Assembly (NCBI GenBank): GCA_023055505.1
Contig: JALIRH010000050.1
Span: 1,922,001 to 1,986,000, forward strand
Direction: 5' to 3'
Source: Callipepla californica brunnescens
Taxonomy: Eukaryota > Chordata > Aves > Galliformes > Odontophoridae
Length of the DNA stretch: 64,000 nt
Shown: piece by piece, positions 50,047 to 62,845 of the stretch
Numbering within the stretch: position 1 is the stretch's first letter
How the letters are laid out: the number at the start of each line of letters is the position of its first letter
Notes under the pieces: model-generated
What the model saw: only the letters and a program-made list of their open reading frames with translations
Databases searched by the model: none
What the model was told of the DNA's origin: nothing
Position numbers and translations under genes: made by a program

Positions 50047-50500
50047 AATAACCCCATGCAAATCTACAGGCTTGGGAAAGAATGGCAGAACACTTTCACA
50101 GTTAAAAAAAAAAAAGATCTGGGTGTATTAATCAACAACCATTTGAACAAATGCAGCAGTGTGGCCAAGTGGCCAAGAAGACCAATTACATCCTGGCTTG
50201 TACCAGAAATAATGCAGCCAGCAGGAGCAGGGAGGTGATTGTCCTTCTGTGCTTGGCATTAGTGAGACTGCAACTTGAGTTCTGTGTTAAGTTTTGGTCC
50301 CCTCACTACAAGAAAGATGTCAAGGCCCGGGAGAGTATCCAGGGAAGGGCTATGAATCTATGAAAGGACCATGAACATCCTTGGAGATGTTTGAGAAATG
50401 CGTAAATGTGGCACTTAGGGACAAGGCTTAGTTAGGCAATGTTGATGGTTGGACTAGACAATCTTAAAGGTCTTTTCCGACTTTAATGACTCTGTATTCT
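50047..50500 (+). mobile_element. CR1 fragment with internal deletion, plus orientation
   Basis: It starts at the ORF2 region encoding 'YRLG...W' (aatctacaggcttgggaaagaatgg), then 'gatctgggtgtattaatcaac' (DLGVL.N), 'ggccaagaagaccaattacatc' (AKKTNYI) and 'gggaggtgattgtccttctgtgcttggcattagtgagactgcaactt' (reVIvlLCLALVRLQL). Near 50365 it jumps to the 3' end ('ccttggagatgtttgag...ggactagacaatcttaaaggtcttttccgac'). The internal deletion removes most of the ORF2 C-terminal region. Confidence 0.93.
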
Positions 50501-52599
50501 TTAAAATATTGCCAGATAAAATCTGCTTTCTTACCTGCTAGTGAAGAAGCTTTTGTTATCCGTTCTTTAATTGTCTAAGTATTGTTTCCTTTGGGATCTT
50601 TAGATCAACATGAGAAAATTTTGGTAAGTGAAGTCTCACCTGTGGAGCATCCATACAGGCACCATTCACATGATTCTTCAGGTGAGGACAGGTGAGACAG
50701 TGTTGTGTTTTAACCCGTTAGAAAACTAAGTGCCACACAAACTGCTTTCTTATTATTCTGGTGTGGATGAGGAAGAGAATCAGAAAGCTAAATGCAAAAA
50801 AAACCCAAAAAAACTCATGGATTGAGGTGAAACCATTTTAATAGATAAATAAAAGCTGCACGTGCAAGAAAATCAATGTAGAAAATTCATTTATTACTTC
50901 ATATCTGCTCTCAGATATTTGGCCATTTCTAGAGAAGAAAGTCTTCATCACAAATAATGATATCTTGGAAAGACTGATGTTGTGATTCCAAATGTCCTCC
51001 CTTCTTCCTCTTTTCCACCAGATTTCATTGCTGTGCCTCAGGTGATGTGGTATGGAATATCCCTTTGGTCTGCTGGGTTAATTTGACCTAGCTGTGTTTC
51101 TCCTTACTTCATTACAATTATAAAACACAGCACCACTATTATCTGCTGGCTGATTTTAGATGGAACGTCTTGTTTAAAGACATACATATGTTACAGGTTC
51201 AAGAAGGGAGAATATCTTAACTGTCATCTTTCTTCTTTTGTCTGTCAATCAACATGCATGTAGTTGTGACCAGTGAACTCTTGTAATGACTGCCAATGAT
51301 TTTGGCATCAGAACAAGTGAAGGATGTGGCACTGATAATGTGTGAGGAGAGAAAGGGATGGAGAAGAAACAAGCATTATGTCAGTAGGTTAGAGGGGATA
51401 CTAAAGAATAGATTTATCACATTGAGTGAGGGTGTGAGAAGACAATGCAAATCAAGAAATAACTGGTTGTCTTATGGTTCATTTCTCTGTAGTGTTCTTA
51501 GATGCTTTTTGGTTTTGTTTTGTTTCTTAAGGTGGTCTTAAATCATCGTAAAAATAACAAATAGTGGATTAGAGCAGTATGTTTCTTACTAAAAGTTCAT
51601 CAGATTAAACTGTAAATTCCCTTCTACTCAGTTTCAAAGTAAACTTGTTTGTTCTGGGGGATCAATTTGAAGTTTACACAAGATTTGTACAGTCTTTATT
51701 CAGTTTATAGAAATTTTAGCCATTAGTATTCCTTTTGTGATACTGTCACTGCTTCACATCATCTCTTAAATCTCTGACCGCTCTTGTCCACATAACTGAA
51801 TTGTAAGAAAACTTATCTCGATCCGTCTTTTAATAAAATTTGTGAGGAAAATGTGCTAATGATATAGTTATCCTGAATGCAACGAGCAATAAACCATTTA
51901 ACTAATCATTTAAATAAAAACAATGCAATATGCTTAATAACTTGTGTTATTAAACTTCCTATTTTGTTCCCAGAATGATTATAAAACAGAAAAGTTCCCA
52001 GTGCGCTCTTATTGTAGTTCCATGAAAGTTGTTCAGAGATAATATTAAGTAAAATTTTAAGAAACTATCTAGGAGCAGAAAATATGCAGCATTGTAAGTT
52101 GTAGAACATGCTCCCAAATACCGTAAAAAATTTTCTAGCCACAGAGAACATGGGGAAGCAGTATGTCTTCAATACAGAACTGAGATCTCCATTTTGTTAT
52201 AAATGCTGTCTTGGATTTTTAGATGTGTTCTGATGTTTTTGCTTATGATACTAAAATGTGGGGGTTTATGCTAAAATAATTATGGACAGGAATTATTTTT
52301 TAAAGTATAGTTTGTCATTTTAAACTTCTTAAAACATTCTAGTGTTTCTGTTGGTTTTGAATACTTGTTAATGTATACAGAAGTTGCATTTGGCATCAAA
52401 AGGTTTGGCTAATAATTCATTTCCAAGTGTATTTTAAAACTACCAAAGGAATGTAGTTTTCTTAAATTAAATTGTTTAAATTTAGTCCATAAATCAAGGA
52501 TTACTTATGATTCTACTATTCAGGCTTTTCTTTATGTCTTTATCACTGCAAATCTTAAGTATTTTGATGTTTTAGAGGTGACTAAAAATTAATCCTGAA
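50501..52599. other. Non-coding stretch, nothing recognised
   Basis: AT-rich. One 81-codon frame (51296-51541) lacks domain or splice support. Confidence 0.5.
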
Positions 52600-53005
52600 A
52601 AGACTCTGTAGTGCAACCCTTTCAGATACAGCTTGGGGAGGTGTTAAGTCCTGTCTGGAACTGGTGATTGAGCACCTGATGAAGGGCTGTGCTTGTCCCA
52701 GGGAGCACGGCCAAGCTGTTTGCACCTGTACTCTCCAGGTGACCAGAAGGGGTACACCCTGGGTAGTGCCCCTCTGAGCACACATACGGGCCAACCACTG
52801 AAAGGGGGGTTTTTCTGGGACTTTGTCTGTTTTCTGAGAAGTGCTGAATAGCCAGAGAGCTCCTTCATCAGTTGGGTGAGTTTGACTCCTTTTTTTCTGT
52901 GTGTGAATGTTGGCTTATCGTGAATGTTTCACTCGGTATCATCAAGAATCTGTCAGAAGCAATTTTGCTTCTTTGTGAGCAGGACACGTACTAAAGGAGT
53001 TTCTA
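52600..53005. repeat. Unclassified dispersed repeat, copy 2
   Basis: It is similar in order and spacing to 48100-48470: 'aagtcctgtctggaactggtgattgagcacctgatgaaggg', 'aatagccagagagctccttcatcagttgg' and 'aagaatctgtcagaagcaattttgcttctttgtgag'. The same orientation and similar ends suggest two insertions of one interspersed family, or an old duplication. No terminal repeats were identified. Confidence 0.6.
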
Positions 53006-55483
53006 TGCTCAAGGCTTTCCTGTAAAAGAAACTCAAATGTTCTAAGTTGCTATGGTTAGGAAATGCATTAGTGATCAAAATTAAAATGCCAGTGTAGATG
53101 TATCTTAAAGGTGCTAGATAGCTGTGAGGTAATTTATGTGTGCATAAAAAATTGAAGGGTCAGTGAAAAGGAGGAAACAAGCTACTAGTCATAGCTGTTA
53201 GATTCTGGGGTTGCTGAGGATATTTGGAGGACCTCTGGGTATATTGTGCCTCTTCCAAAGTAGAGAGGAGAATATTAAGATATAAGTAAAGAGACCTTGA
53301 AATGTAGAATATAGGAATTAATGGAGCAAGGCAAGAAAAGTGATCCTCAAAGAGGTGTCGTTGTGATGTTTTCCTGAGTACTATTTTCAGTTGTAGGTAA
53401 CTTTCCTGAACTCACCTGTGTGCAATCTGTTTTTCCAAGAAGGTTCTTGTTCATTTGCAGTTATGCTCTCTGCTGTCCCGAGTACCCCTGCTTCCCTGTT
53501 TTTCTTTGTCAGTGTTTGGTCTATTAAAGTCAGGCTGATATTTCCATCTCCTTACCACTGTGGGAGAGGAGGCCAAACTTGTGCAGCCTTGTCATAGTGG
53601 ATATGTTGTGGCAACTTCATAGAAGCAACAACTGCAGAGGCTTTTCTTTCCTGGTTAGTTTCATTTGTAAACAGTGCTGCAAAACTTGTGGTTTCTATGT
53701 TGATCAACATAGATGAAACAGAACAGTTTTCTGGTTGATTTTTTTTTGACTGTGATGTATGATAAACCCAGAGTTTTCAAGTTGAGATTGTGTAATAAAT
53801 AGGCAATTCAAGAAATGCAAACATGTTTCCTGATGTTAATTTCTTATGTGTGCGTGTTGAAGTTTTACTTGTATTTGTTTTAACTGTGTATTGATTCAGT
53901 CAGGTAATTCACAGCAGTATTAATGAGTAGGATTAGAAAAATAGTAGATCTGTGAATATATGTTGCTTTCGCTATCTTATGTTATGTGGATTCATATCTG
54001 TGTTTGTTTGGAAATACAAGCATAAATGATGACATAGATTACTGGCTTGCATGCAAGATGTTATTTCTAATGAACCTTTCAAAAGAGGTTTTAAGTCCAT
54101 CACATAAAGCCTGTTCTTTCCAAGCCCATAACTTTTTTTGATTGTGGATTTATTGATTACAGAATGAAGATGGTATCATTTCAGATATGTTGACATCAGG
54201 GAATTTTGCCACCAATTTTAAGAATAGGTTTTAGGATAGTTGAGTAGTAGGTGAATTCTTCAGTTTTTTCAACAGTATTTGTTGTCAAGGGTGACTAATA
54301 CACTCATGCTCTTTTCCAGGCATGGTTACTTTTGTTTCTTGTTTTGTATCAGAAGTTATTTTCTTAATTGATGGGATTCTCATCTTTCTTTCCCATAAGA
54401 GTTGTCAGTACTTCTTGAAATGTGTTCAACAGGAATTTTCTTATTTATTTTATTCATGCAAGAATGTTTCCATGGAGACAACACTGAAGTTCATTTCCGC
54501 TGCAGTTCTAGCCAGTCATTTGTCTGTAGTTCAACACCATCACAAATCAACTTTTCTGCCTGTTGTGACAGTCCTAAGGTGATTCATTCACAGGTTCTCT
54601 CGAGAGTTCATTTCTATGTTTGCACTTACATGCACAGGAATTGCTTGCTGTTCCTTGATGAATAGCACTGAAATACCATTTGATTATAGGCTGAGATAAT
54701 CTGTTTTGAGTATATCAATATACAGGAATGTAGAAGTACTTCTGGGGAATAATCCTGAACTTGCATTGGCACAGGGATCCCAGAACTCACCATTTCCTAT
54801 TTCCTGCTCTGTTCTGTGTATCACAGCAAAAAACACTGGCAACGTTGTTATCTGGTGCCATGCTGTGAGCCAGTATTGAGTAGGCACTACACAGAGAACT
54901 TGGCCTCTGGCTGTAGGTACATTGCTTAAGATTTACAGCAAAGTTTTGTTACCCTAAGGCAAAGCAGTAGAAAGTTACCATGCACTGGTGAGAGCTTGTC
55001 TTCTGAAGAACATATTGAACATGTCCTGTTGCACTGTTATTTATCAATACTTTTATTTGTCTTGTGCTACCAAGGATGTGTGGGGGCTGTTTCAGGAGAT
55101 AAAGACTGCTGAATTAATATTTTCTTACTGCTATTGGTATTGCTATCAATAAAACATTGGTAGATGTTATTGCTAATAATAGTTATAAATTATTATTACT
55201 ATATTTGAATATAGCTAGTGTTCTCACCAGCTTAAATTTTATAACCTGAATGTTGTTAACAGTTAAGTAATTTTAAAATAGTGGAGCTGTGGCCATAGTT
55301 TCTGATTAATCTTAAGAAAATGATAATAAAAGTAAACACCAAAGAACTTGATACAGAATTGTATAAGCTTAAGGAATGTGGGTTTTTGCATCTTTTTTCT
55401 TTCAAATGAGTTGCAATTCTGCAGGGACTAAGAAGTGATGCATGGTAAAAGCTTGGGTAGGTAATTTGATGTTCACAAGTTTT

Positions 55484-55543
55484 TTTTGTTGTTGCTTTTT
55501 TTGTTTGTTTGTTTGTTTTTTGTTTTTTTTTTTTGTTTTTTTG
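55484..55543. repeat. T-rich (TTTG)n low-complexity tract
   Basis: About 60 bases of T with G interspersed, including four TTTG units in a row. Confidence 0.9.
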
Positions 55544-58490
55544 AGAAAGATCAGGTCAAAATAAACCCAATACATTTTACTGGCTCTTTTGCCTAAACAA
55601 ATATGTTACTAAATGAAGTTAGTTACAAAAAAAAATAAATAAATAAACATAGATGGGAAATTAAATCTGTCGCAATTCAAAAATGAAATATCTAATAAGG
55701 TTGTGACACCAGTTCTTGCCATTGTTATTGGATCCAAATATATTCTATTTGAGGCTGTAGAACAACCTTTTTGACTCTGATTTTAATGGAAGTCCTGTGC
55801 TCTGCTCAGGAATAATTGAAGGTTTTTTTTCCTCTTAAGGTCTCTAACTTCTCCATAATTATTATCAGGGATGTGCTTCCTAGGCACTTTGAAGGAGTGT
55901 GTTACGCACTACAGAAAGTAAGCAAAGTTGTAAGAAAAACTGGTAAATTAGCTTGGGCTGTTTTGAAAATAGAATTTGCAAATATATAGTAAAGCAGCTG
56001 CTAAGCTCTATATTTACACTTTATTTTCCTGTTTTTTTTTTTGTTTTTTTTGTTTTTTTGAATATGCGTGAGTTACTTCTTGAAAGTTATGATGGTTTAT
56101 ACCCAGGTAAAGATATCAAAATACAGTATTCTTAAGGTGTCTCCAGTGAGCTTAGTTTTGAGATCTTGTTAAGTTCTTCCTTTAGTTCTTAGGCATTTTA
56201 TGACAGAGAAGGTCTCAGGTTATCTTTCCTTCCAATTTAAATATTGAGAAGAAACTAAAAGGATTTGCAATCCATCTGTCTATGTAATTATACTATGATT
56301 TAAATTGCTTGATAATAGCAGTATTAGTAGCCTGCATTCCTCGAGGCACTGATGTAAAGCATAACCTGTCTTCCTTGTATAAAATTGACCATATGTCATG
56401 GTAGTACATCTCAATTTTATTAGTCTTTGGGAAATTGTTTCAAAGAAAGAATAGACATTTGTATTGCATTCTTTCAAGGTTTAAATGAATAATCACTATG
56501 GAATAGTGTTTTTAATGCAGGTTTGAGAGACTTTCTGTTTCTCTTGAAGTATACTAATTCTATGCTTGTCGTAATCTTCTGGTTTTTCTTATTTCACTCA
56601 ATGCTGGCAATAATTTCAGCACTTGTTAAAATGAAGTGTAACATTTTTATTTTTTTTTAAACTAGGAGAAGAAAGCTTCTAATTCATTAATAGAAGTTTA
56701 ATGCAATATTCCTGGAACTTTTTTTTTTTTTTTTTTTTAAGCAATTGAGCAATGAAGCTATTCATAAATGTGGTTCCTGCTTTACTCAGACTCTTTGACA
56801 GTGAAGTGGCCTTGCTATGAAAAGTATGGTCTTTGTTCCCTCAATGAAGACTGAGGATGGAGACAGATTATTGTAGACTAATCTGAATGGAACGAATGTT
56901 TAGCAGTGCTTGCTAAACATTGCATCCTGGGAAATGTAACTAAGAAAGATAGCTGGGAAAAACTAAGTTGCAAATACTTTTGAATCAGTTCTGTAGGTTT
57001 ACACAGTATTATTTTCTTGTAACTCATAATCTTAACAGAACTGTGAAGGATTTACCATTTTTAGAAGAGCTCCATAAAATGTACTTGATTAAAGGGGAGA
57101 AGTAGTGAAGATAGTGAAATGTAACCATGTTAGGCTTCAATGACAATGTATCTTTTGAATTTACCAGATTCTAAAGTGAATTTCTTTAAAGACTAGTCGC
57201 AAGAAAAAAACCTTTTCCAATAAGCCTGTGATTTTTGATGTAATACAAAAGTAGTTTCTTTGCTACAAAATTTGAAATTGATGATTCTGCAAATGATTGT
57301 ATTTTTTCCCATGTTGTATCAACTATGTAATATATTGAGATAGCCTCAATATTTTTTTCAGCTTTTATGTAAGATTATAAATGTTGACCTCTTATAATAC
57401 GATTTATCATTTCCTCACTTCGTATGCTTATTTGTCCAAAAATTTGTAATGACAGTAAATATTTATGTTGATGAAGTTGATTATCTAGAGTCTAATTAAT
57501 ATTAGTCTGATGGTAGAATCTAAAAACAGACTAGTATAGCAGCTTAAGGGAGCTATGTAGATGTTGCAAATGACAGGTGACTAGGATGGGGCCTGGTGGT
57601 ACACACTTTATTGGCTCCTTTTTGCTTTTCTTTGCCTGCTTTATTAGTTTTTTCTATCACCAAGCCTCCCTGATACTTCTTAGCTTGATATGTTACTTCA
57701 CTTTTTTTTTTTGTCTTCTCAAAAACTTACAGTGTAATCCACATAATCATTCTTCTATTAGCAGTGTTTCTCTATAGATTATCTCAAGTTTTCTGATTGG
57801 TGCCAAATATAAAAGTTTGTGCATTAGTTTTGCCAGGTGACATAGATTGTATCAAAATCTTAGTACAATTAATTCTTTTCCTTTAGGAATTATAGAACAC
57901 TTTGGTCTATTAGGTGTTTATAGGAGAAAAATAGCACTTAATATTGAAGACACTGTGGTGTCAAAGGTTTCAAGATGTGAGTATAAAACTTTTCTATTTG
58001 AACCATTGTATCGGTGAATATTGCATTTGTGACAAGAAAGAGAATATTAACCTCACATCTCATGGGAAAACTGGCTTTCGTTTGCTTTATGAATTTTGGA
58101 AATGTATATATATATCATGGATAAATACTATCAAAAAGGTTAAGACATGAAAATTAATTTCCTGTGTTTTTGGAAAAAAAACCATTACTTCCTCAGACAT
58201 TCAGTAACTAAAGTATATATATTTGCTGAGGTTGGTAACTGCATTTGTTTTTATAAGAGAGATAGCAAATTATTTACTGACTGAATGACACAGTTCTAGA
58301 GAGGTCTGTTACCTGCTCTTTTAGCTATTGGGAATCTATAGAACTGCTTGTCACTTGGGAAAAGCCAGGGAATAATAGAAAAGAATGGCTTTTTGATATC
58401 ACTGATGTTGATGGTCAGTGATATTGGCCAAGAATTACTATTCAGCCCTACGCTCCTCAGGGCATCCCTATACAAGGGGAATCCCAGAGT

Positions 58491-58503
58491 GGGGGGGGGG
58501 GGG
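58491..58503. repeat. Poly-G run, 13 bases
   Basis: Thirteen G residues in a row in otherwise AT-rich DNA. The run is prone to slippage and to sequencing error, so its exact length is uncertain. Confidence 0.85.
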
Positions 58504-59599
58504 AAACAAAGCACCTGGTTTCTGAATTGTCTTGTAAAGAAAGAGCAGTTTAAAACACCTAGAGCATGGTATTTAATTGCACTTTCCATTTCATTACACG
58601 CATGTCTAAGCAACAAATTACTAATGTAGAAATGCTAATGATAGCTGTGCGTGCGTTCTGCTGACACAAGTGCATTAAATTGGATCGATTCATTGACCCA
58701 ACAAAGGGTCCTAGTCACATTTTTGGTGTATCTTGTACCATACTGAAAATGGGGTTTAGTCTGAATCAAACATTTTCCTATCTGTATTGGGAAATGTCTT
58801 AGTGGAAAGGGTACTAATTCTATTCAGTTGTCTTGTGAAAACAAAGACAAATTATCTAATTACAAAACACACACTTAGAGACAATATAAAAGAACATGCT
58901 GATTAATCTAAATATGTAGAGGGAAATCTTTTTTTTCTTAAGATATCCTGAAACCAACAGTATATGGCAGTGAGCTAAATAAAAAAATTCAGGTTGAACA
59001 CTGAGTATCAGTATAAAATGAATATTTTTCTATTTGAATAAAAAAGACAAAATTCCAAACTACCAGATAAATTTCTTAATCATTTTTGTGACATGCTTCT
59101 TTGTGGTAGTACTTTTTTATTTGTTAAGTGGAATGTAATACCCTCCTCAGATATTTTTATCCAAAGCAAAGTTTATCAGTATTTCTTTGGTGTCTGAATT
59201 TGCAGTCTTACTATCTTAGGCTTTTTTTGTAATGAAGATTTTGAGTGATTTCTTATCTTTTGGCTGTTCTGAGAAAACATGACTGAATCCCAGTCTAAAT
59301 CATTTTTTTTTAACTTTTTACTTTATTACTAACTTATTTGCCAGCAGCTCGACTAGCTAATATGCAACCAGCTTTAATAAAGCATAGAAAATGCATATTA
59401 CACTCACATAGCAAATTTTTAAAGCAGAATTCCTAGTATGTTTCCAGTATGCCTTTTTTTATGAGTATAGTAGATATGAATGTAGCTTTTGATACACAGA
59501 AGTTAAGGGGAATATATTATGTAATGATACAGTGCTATGTAGCACCAGTAACTTCCCAAAGTTCATGTTGAGTGTGAAGTGTTCCCAAAGTTTGGGAAT

Positions 59600-60430
59600 C
59601 AGCCCGTGTGCCCATCTTAGTGAAGGGCACAAGGAGGATACTCTTGGAAGACGTTTCCAGATCTCTAAAAGACAAGAATGTGGCTGGAAGTAGCTAGCAA
59701 GGGTGAATTATGCTTCGCCAATTTGATAGTTGTGGTGTTTTTTTTTTTTTGTTTTTTTTTTTAATGAGATGTTTGGCTGGTGGATAATGAAAGAGTGACG
59801 AATTTCACTTACTTTGACTTAGAAGGGCTTTTGACTTGTTATCCTATAGCTGTGATGTCCTTTTAGGCAAATGGGAGAAGGGACTGGGAGGTCAACTACT
59901 TGGTGTTTCCACAAAGTGTCATAAGTAGCTGGTTGTTTTCTACCGGTGTTTTCTAGAGTTTGTTACTGAAGCCAGTGTTATTAAGTATCTTCATAAATCT
60001 CCAAAAAATGAGATGATCCACCATCTCAGCAAAGGTGACAACAAATTGGGGGGACTTTCATTTGAACCAGCGTTCAGTAAACTAGAGAAGTGAGCAGCTT
60101 AAACATCTTTGAAGTGTGATAAGTAAAAATGGGAATCAGTCACATGAAATTAAAAAATTCGGTGAAACATCACTACCTGGAGTTGGATAGACAGGTTTGC
60201 AAAAGCAGACCGTTAGTATCCTGGTGGACATGTGAACATAGCTCATCAGGGCACACTTACAGTTAGCTGCACACTGATTTGCTTTTGGAGAGTGTAGCCA
60301 TCACTTCAAAGGAAGAGATTATTCCCACCAATTCTGCATCTTTTAAGCTATACCTGGAGAAATGTGTGTGGATTTGGTCTCCCAAATTTTTATAGGTGAT
60401 GTGTTGATAGGCTCACTCCAACCAATTGGA
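59600..60430 (+). mobile_element. Old, strongly diverged CR1 copy, plus orientation
   Basis: Order and wording follow CR1 ORF2. 'gacaagaatgtggctggaagtagctagcaagggtgaattatgcttcgccaatttgatag' comes first, then 'ctttgacttagaagggcttttgac' (DF.KAFD block) and 'ccatctcagcaaaggtgacaacaaattgggg' (LSK.ADD.KLG). A later 'tatacctggagaaatgtgtgtggatttgg' also fits. Many indels and stops remain, with a T/G-rich insertion near 59740-59765. It is the most decayed CR1 in the window and preserves reverse-transcriptase palm sequence that the shorter copies lack. Confidence 0.75.
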
Positions 60431-61854
60431 GATCATATGCCATGACTGATAATTTATTGAAAGTCATAATTAAAAGCTTGCAGGAAGAGCTACATTACTG
60501 ATATGGAGATTTAAATGAAAGTCTTCCACATTTTTGGTACACTTTTGAATTAGAATTTAAATGCAAGAAAATACACAGCTTTTAGAACAATTACATTATT
60601 TTTCTCACAATTCTGATACATTATTTCAAAAGATAAAATAAAATCAATTAAGTAGAAATATTTTTTAATATAATGCATTCCAAAGCAAACTTATAATTAG
60701 TTTTTAATAAATGTGAATCCATAATCATATTTCATAATGCCTTGCAGAAATATCACGTAGCTAACAATGGAAAGAAAGTAGTTTTTAGTAGGTGACAGTA
60801 GTAAATGACTCTTTTAGAAAGATCTGAAAATCAAAGGACCAACGTTCCCTAGGAAGCCTCAGATTGAGAAATAGAGAGAAATGCTACAAGCAGGTGGTGG
60901 ATATGGTCAGAAAAAAAAAAGCTAGATTTCATTTTGTTCATTTCATTGGGCCTGCTCTCCTTAACTTTTCTTGAAGATCTAAGGCTGTAGAGAACACAAG
61001 AATTTAAACTCAAGATGTAAGTAGCTGTCCATACTACTATATAAGCTCGCACCATGTCTGAACCTCAGTCATGTTCCTAAATGTAATGTTTTGCATTTTA
61101 GTGCAACATCTTTTGTTTTTGTTCTGTTTCTTCAATATGTATGACTGAGTTGTGTGAGGTATAAAAAGTGTTTTTAATTGTCACAGATAAAATCCTGAGA
61201 AATTAGAAGTCTGGTTTATTTTATTTTTTTTAAGTAAAATAATATCTTACTGATATATGCTCTTGGCAGTTATGATAGCATGTTACAGCATTCATCTTCA
61301 TACTGCATTGCTGGCAATCTCTTTTCTCCTCAAAGGTGGTTCTGATCAGAGCATTTTGGTAAAAGAGATCTCAAAACTAAATAGTTCTTACATAATTTAG
61401 TCCCTTGCTCCTTAAAATATATGGTGTAAAAGATACAGGAAGCTGTCCAGAACTGGAAGAACACACTTCAAACAGTATGATTTGTACTTTTTCTAATATA
61501 TAAATAAAATTTCCTTATGCAAAATAACACTTGAAAGAGTATTAATTTTCATCATAGTTACAATTTTACAAATAGTGCTTCAGTTCGCGTCACGGTAATG
61601 GTGACCTTCTGTGGAGTGATTCAATGATGAGGCAGCATTTTTTTTTTTAATATGTATATGTAGTAGGATATGTTACAGGAATGTTAAATGCTTTTTCATG
61701 CTGAATGAGTTATTTAATCTGAGGGTATAGTCTTTCTTTGCTATTATTAATGAGCTTTGGTGTGATGTTTTCACTTGGTTAATTATTTCATTTTAGTTCT
61801 GCTTTCAGTCACTCAGAGCTGGCCTCTTTCCTTATGCAGCATCAGCACATTCTA
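60431..61854. other. Non-coding stretch, nothing recognised
   Basis: AT-rich with no recognised repeat and no frame above about 70 codons. Confidence 0.5.
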
Positions 61855-62845
61855 TCACAGAATTGTATGGGTTGGAAGGGAACTCTTGATATCAGCTAGT
61901 CCAATTCCCCTGCCAAGGCAGGCTCCCTAGACCAGGTTGTGTAAGTAGGGATCCAGGAAGGTCTTAAACATCTCCAGAGGAGACTCTACCACCTCTCTGT
62001 GCAGCCTGTGCCAGTGCTGCATTCACCCTCACTTTGAAGGAGTTCCCATGCACATTTGTGTGGAACTTCCTATGCTTCAGTTTGTGGTCATTTCCCCTTG
62101 TCCTATTGCCACACACTGCAGAGAAGAGTCTGGCCTTGTCCCTTTGCTTCCTGCTCCTTAGATATTTATAGATGTGGATCAGATCCCCTCTGGATTGTCT
62201 TTTTTCAAGGCTGAATAGACCCAGGTCTCTCAGCCTTTCCTCATAAGAGAGGTGTTCCATGCCCTTTACAGTCATTGTGGCCATCTGCTGGACTCTTTCC
62301 AGGAGATTCCTGTCTTTTTTGTACTGGGGAGCCCAGAATTGGATACAGTATTAAAGGTGAGGCCTGACCAGGGCAAAGCAGAGGGGGAGGATCACCTCCC
62401 TTGGCCTCGTGGCCATGCTCTTGTTAATGCACCCCAGAATCCCATTGGCCTTCTTGGCCACCAGGGCATGCTGCTGGCTCATGGCCAGCCTGCCATCTAC
62501 CAGGACACCCAAGTCCATCTCCTCAGAGCTTCTCTCCAGCAGGTCATCCCCCAACCTGTACTGTTGCATGCGGTTATTCCTCCCTAGGTGCAAGACTCTA
62601 TGTTTGCTCTTGTTAAACCTCATCCAGTTCATCTCTGCCCAACTCTCAACTGTCCAGGTCTCCCTGAATGGCAGCACAGTCTTCTGATCTGTCAGCCATT
62701 CCTCCCAGCTTTGTATCATCAGCAAACTTGCTGAGGGTGTATTCTGTCCCCTCATCAAGGACACTGATGAAGATGTTGAACAGGACTGAATTGAACCCTG
62801 AGGAGCTCCACTAAGTACAGGCTTCCAACTTGACTCTGTGCCACC
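61855..62845 (-). mobile_element. Long CR1 copy, minus orientation
   Basis: It begins with the reversed 3' end (cacagaattgtatgggttggaaggg) and extends about 1 kb into ORF2. Frames at 62351-62854 and 61964-62284 on the minus strand encode the end of the reverse transcriptase (RFNKSKHRVLHLGRN, DLGVLVDGRLAMSQQHALVAKKANGILGC, read with gaps) and the C-terminal region (HLSYEERLRDLGLFSLEK, HKLKHRKFH). The catalytic YADD region is absent or garbled, and the reading frame is broken between the two parts. It is 5'-truncated and not active, but better preserved than the other copies. Confidence 0.96.
62351..62845 (-). pseudogene. CR1 ORF2 reverse-transcriptase 3' region, broken
   Basis: An open stretch of about 165 codons within the CR1 copy. 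Its start is similar to the 'SG.PQGS' reverse-transcriptase motif ([10 protein letters not shown]), but the following palm sequence is frameshifted. The downstream part reads well from the 'WMRFNKSKHRVLHLGRNN' block to the 'REVILPLCFALVRPHL' end. It is the usual remnant of a 5'-truncated, inactive copy, not a host gene. Confidence 0.85.

Larger units (their letters stand above)
53006..59599. other. Non-coding stretch with T-rich simple sequence
   Basis: No gene is supported. It contains TTTG/T-rich sequence at 55484-55543 and 56029-56060, a T run near 56720-56739, a small perfect hairpin at 58396-58424 and a 13-base G run at 58491-58503. Frames of 85-106 codons at 54322-54665 and 58296-58629 overlap others on the same or opposite strand and show no domain. 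Confidence 0.5.

Noticed and set aside
54322..54665. Two overlapping plus-strand frames of 86-87 codons, one rich in cysteine
   Set aside because: No matching donor and acceptor pair and no recognisable cysteine-spacing motif.
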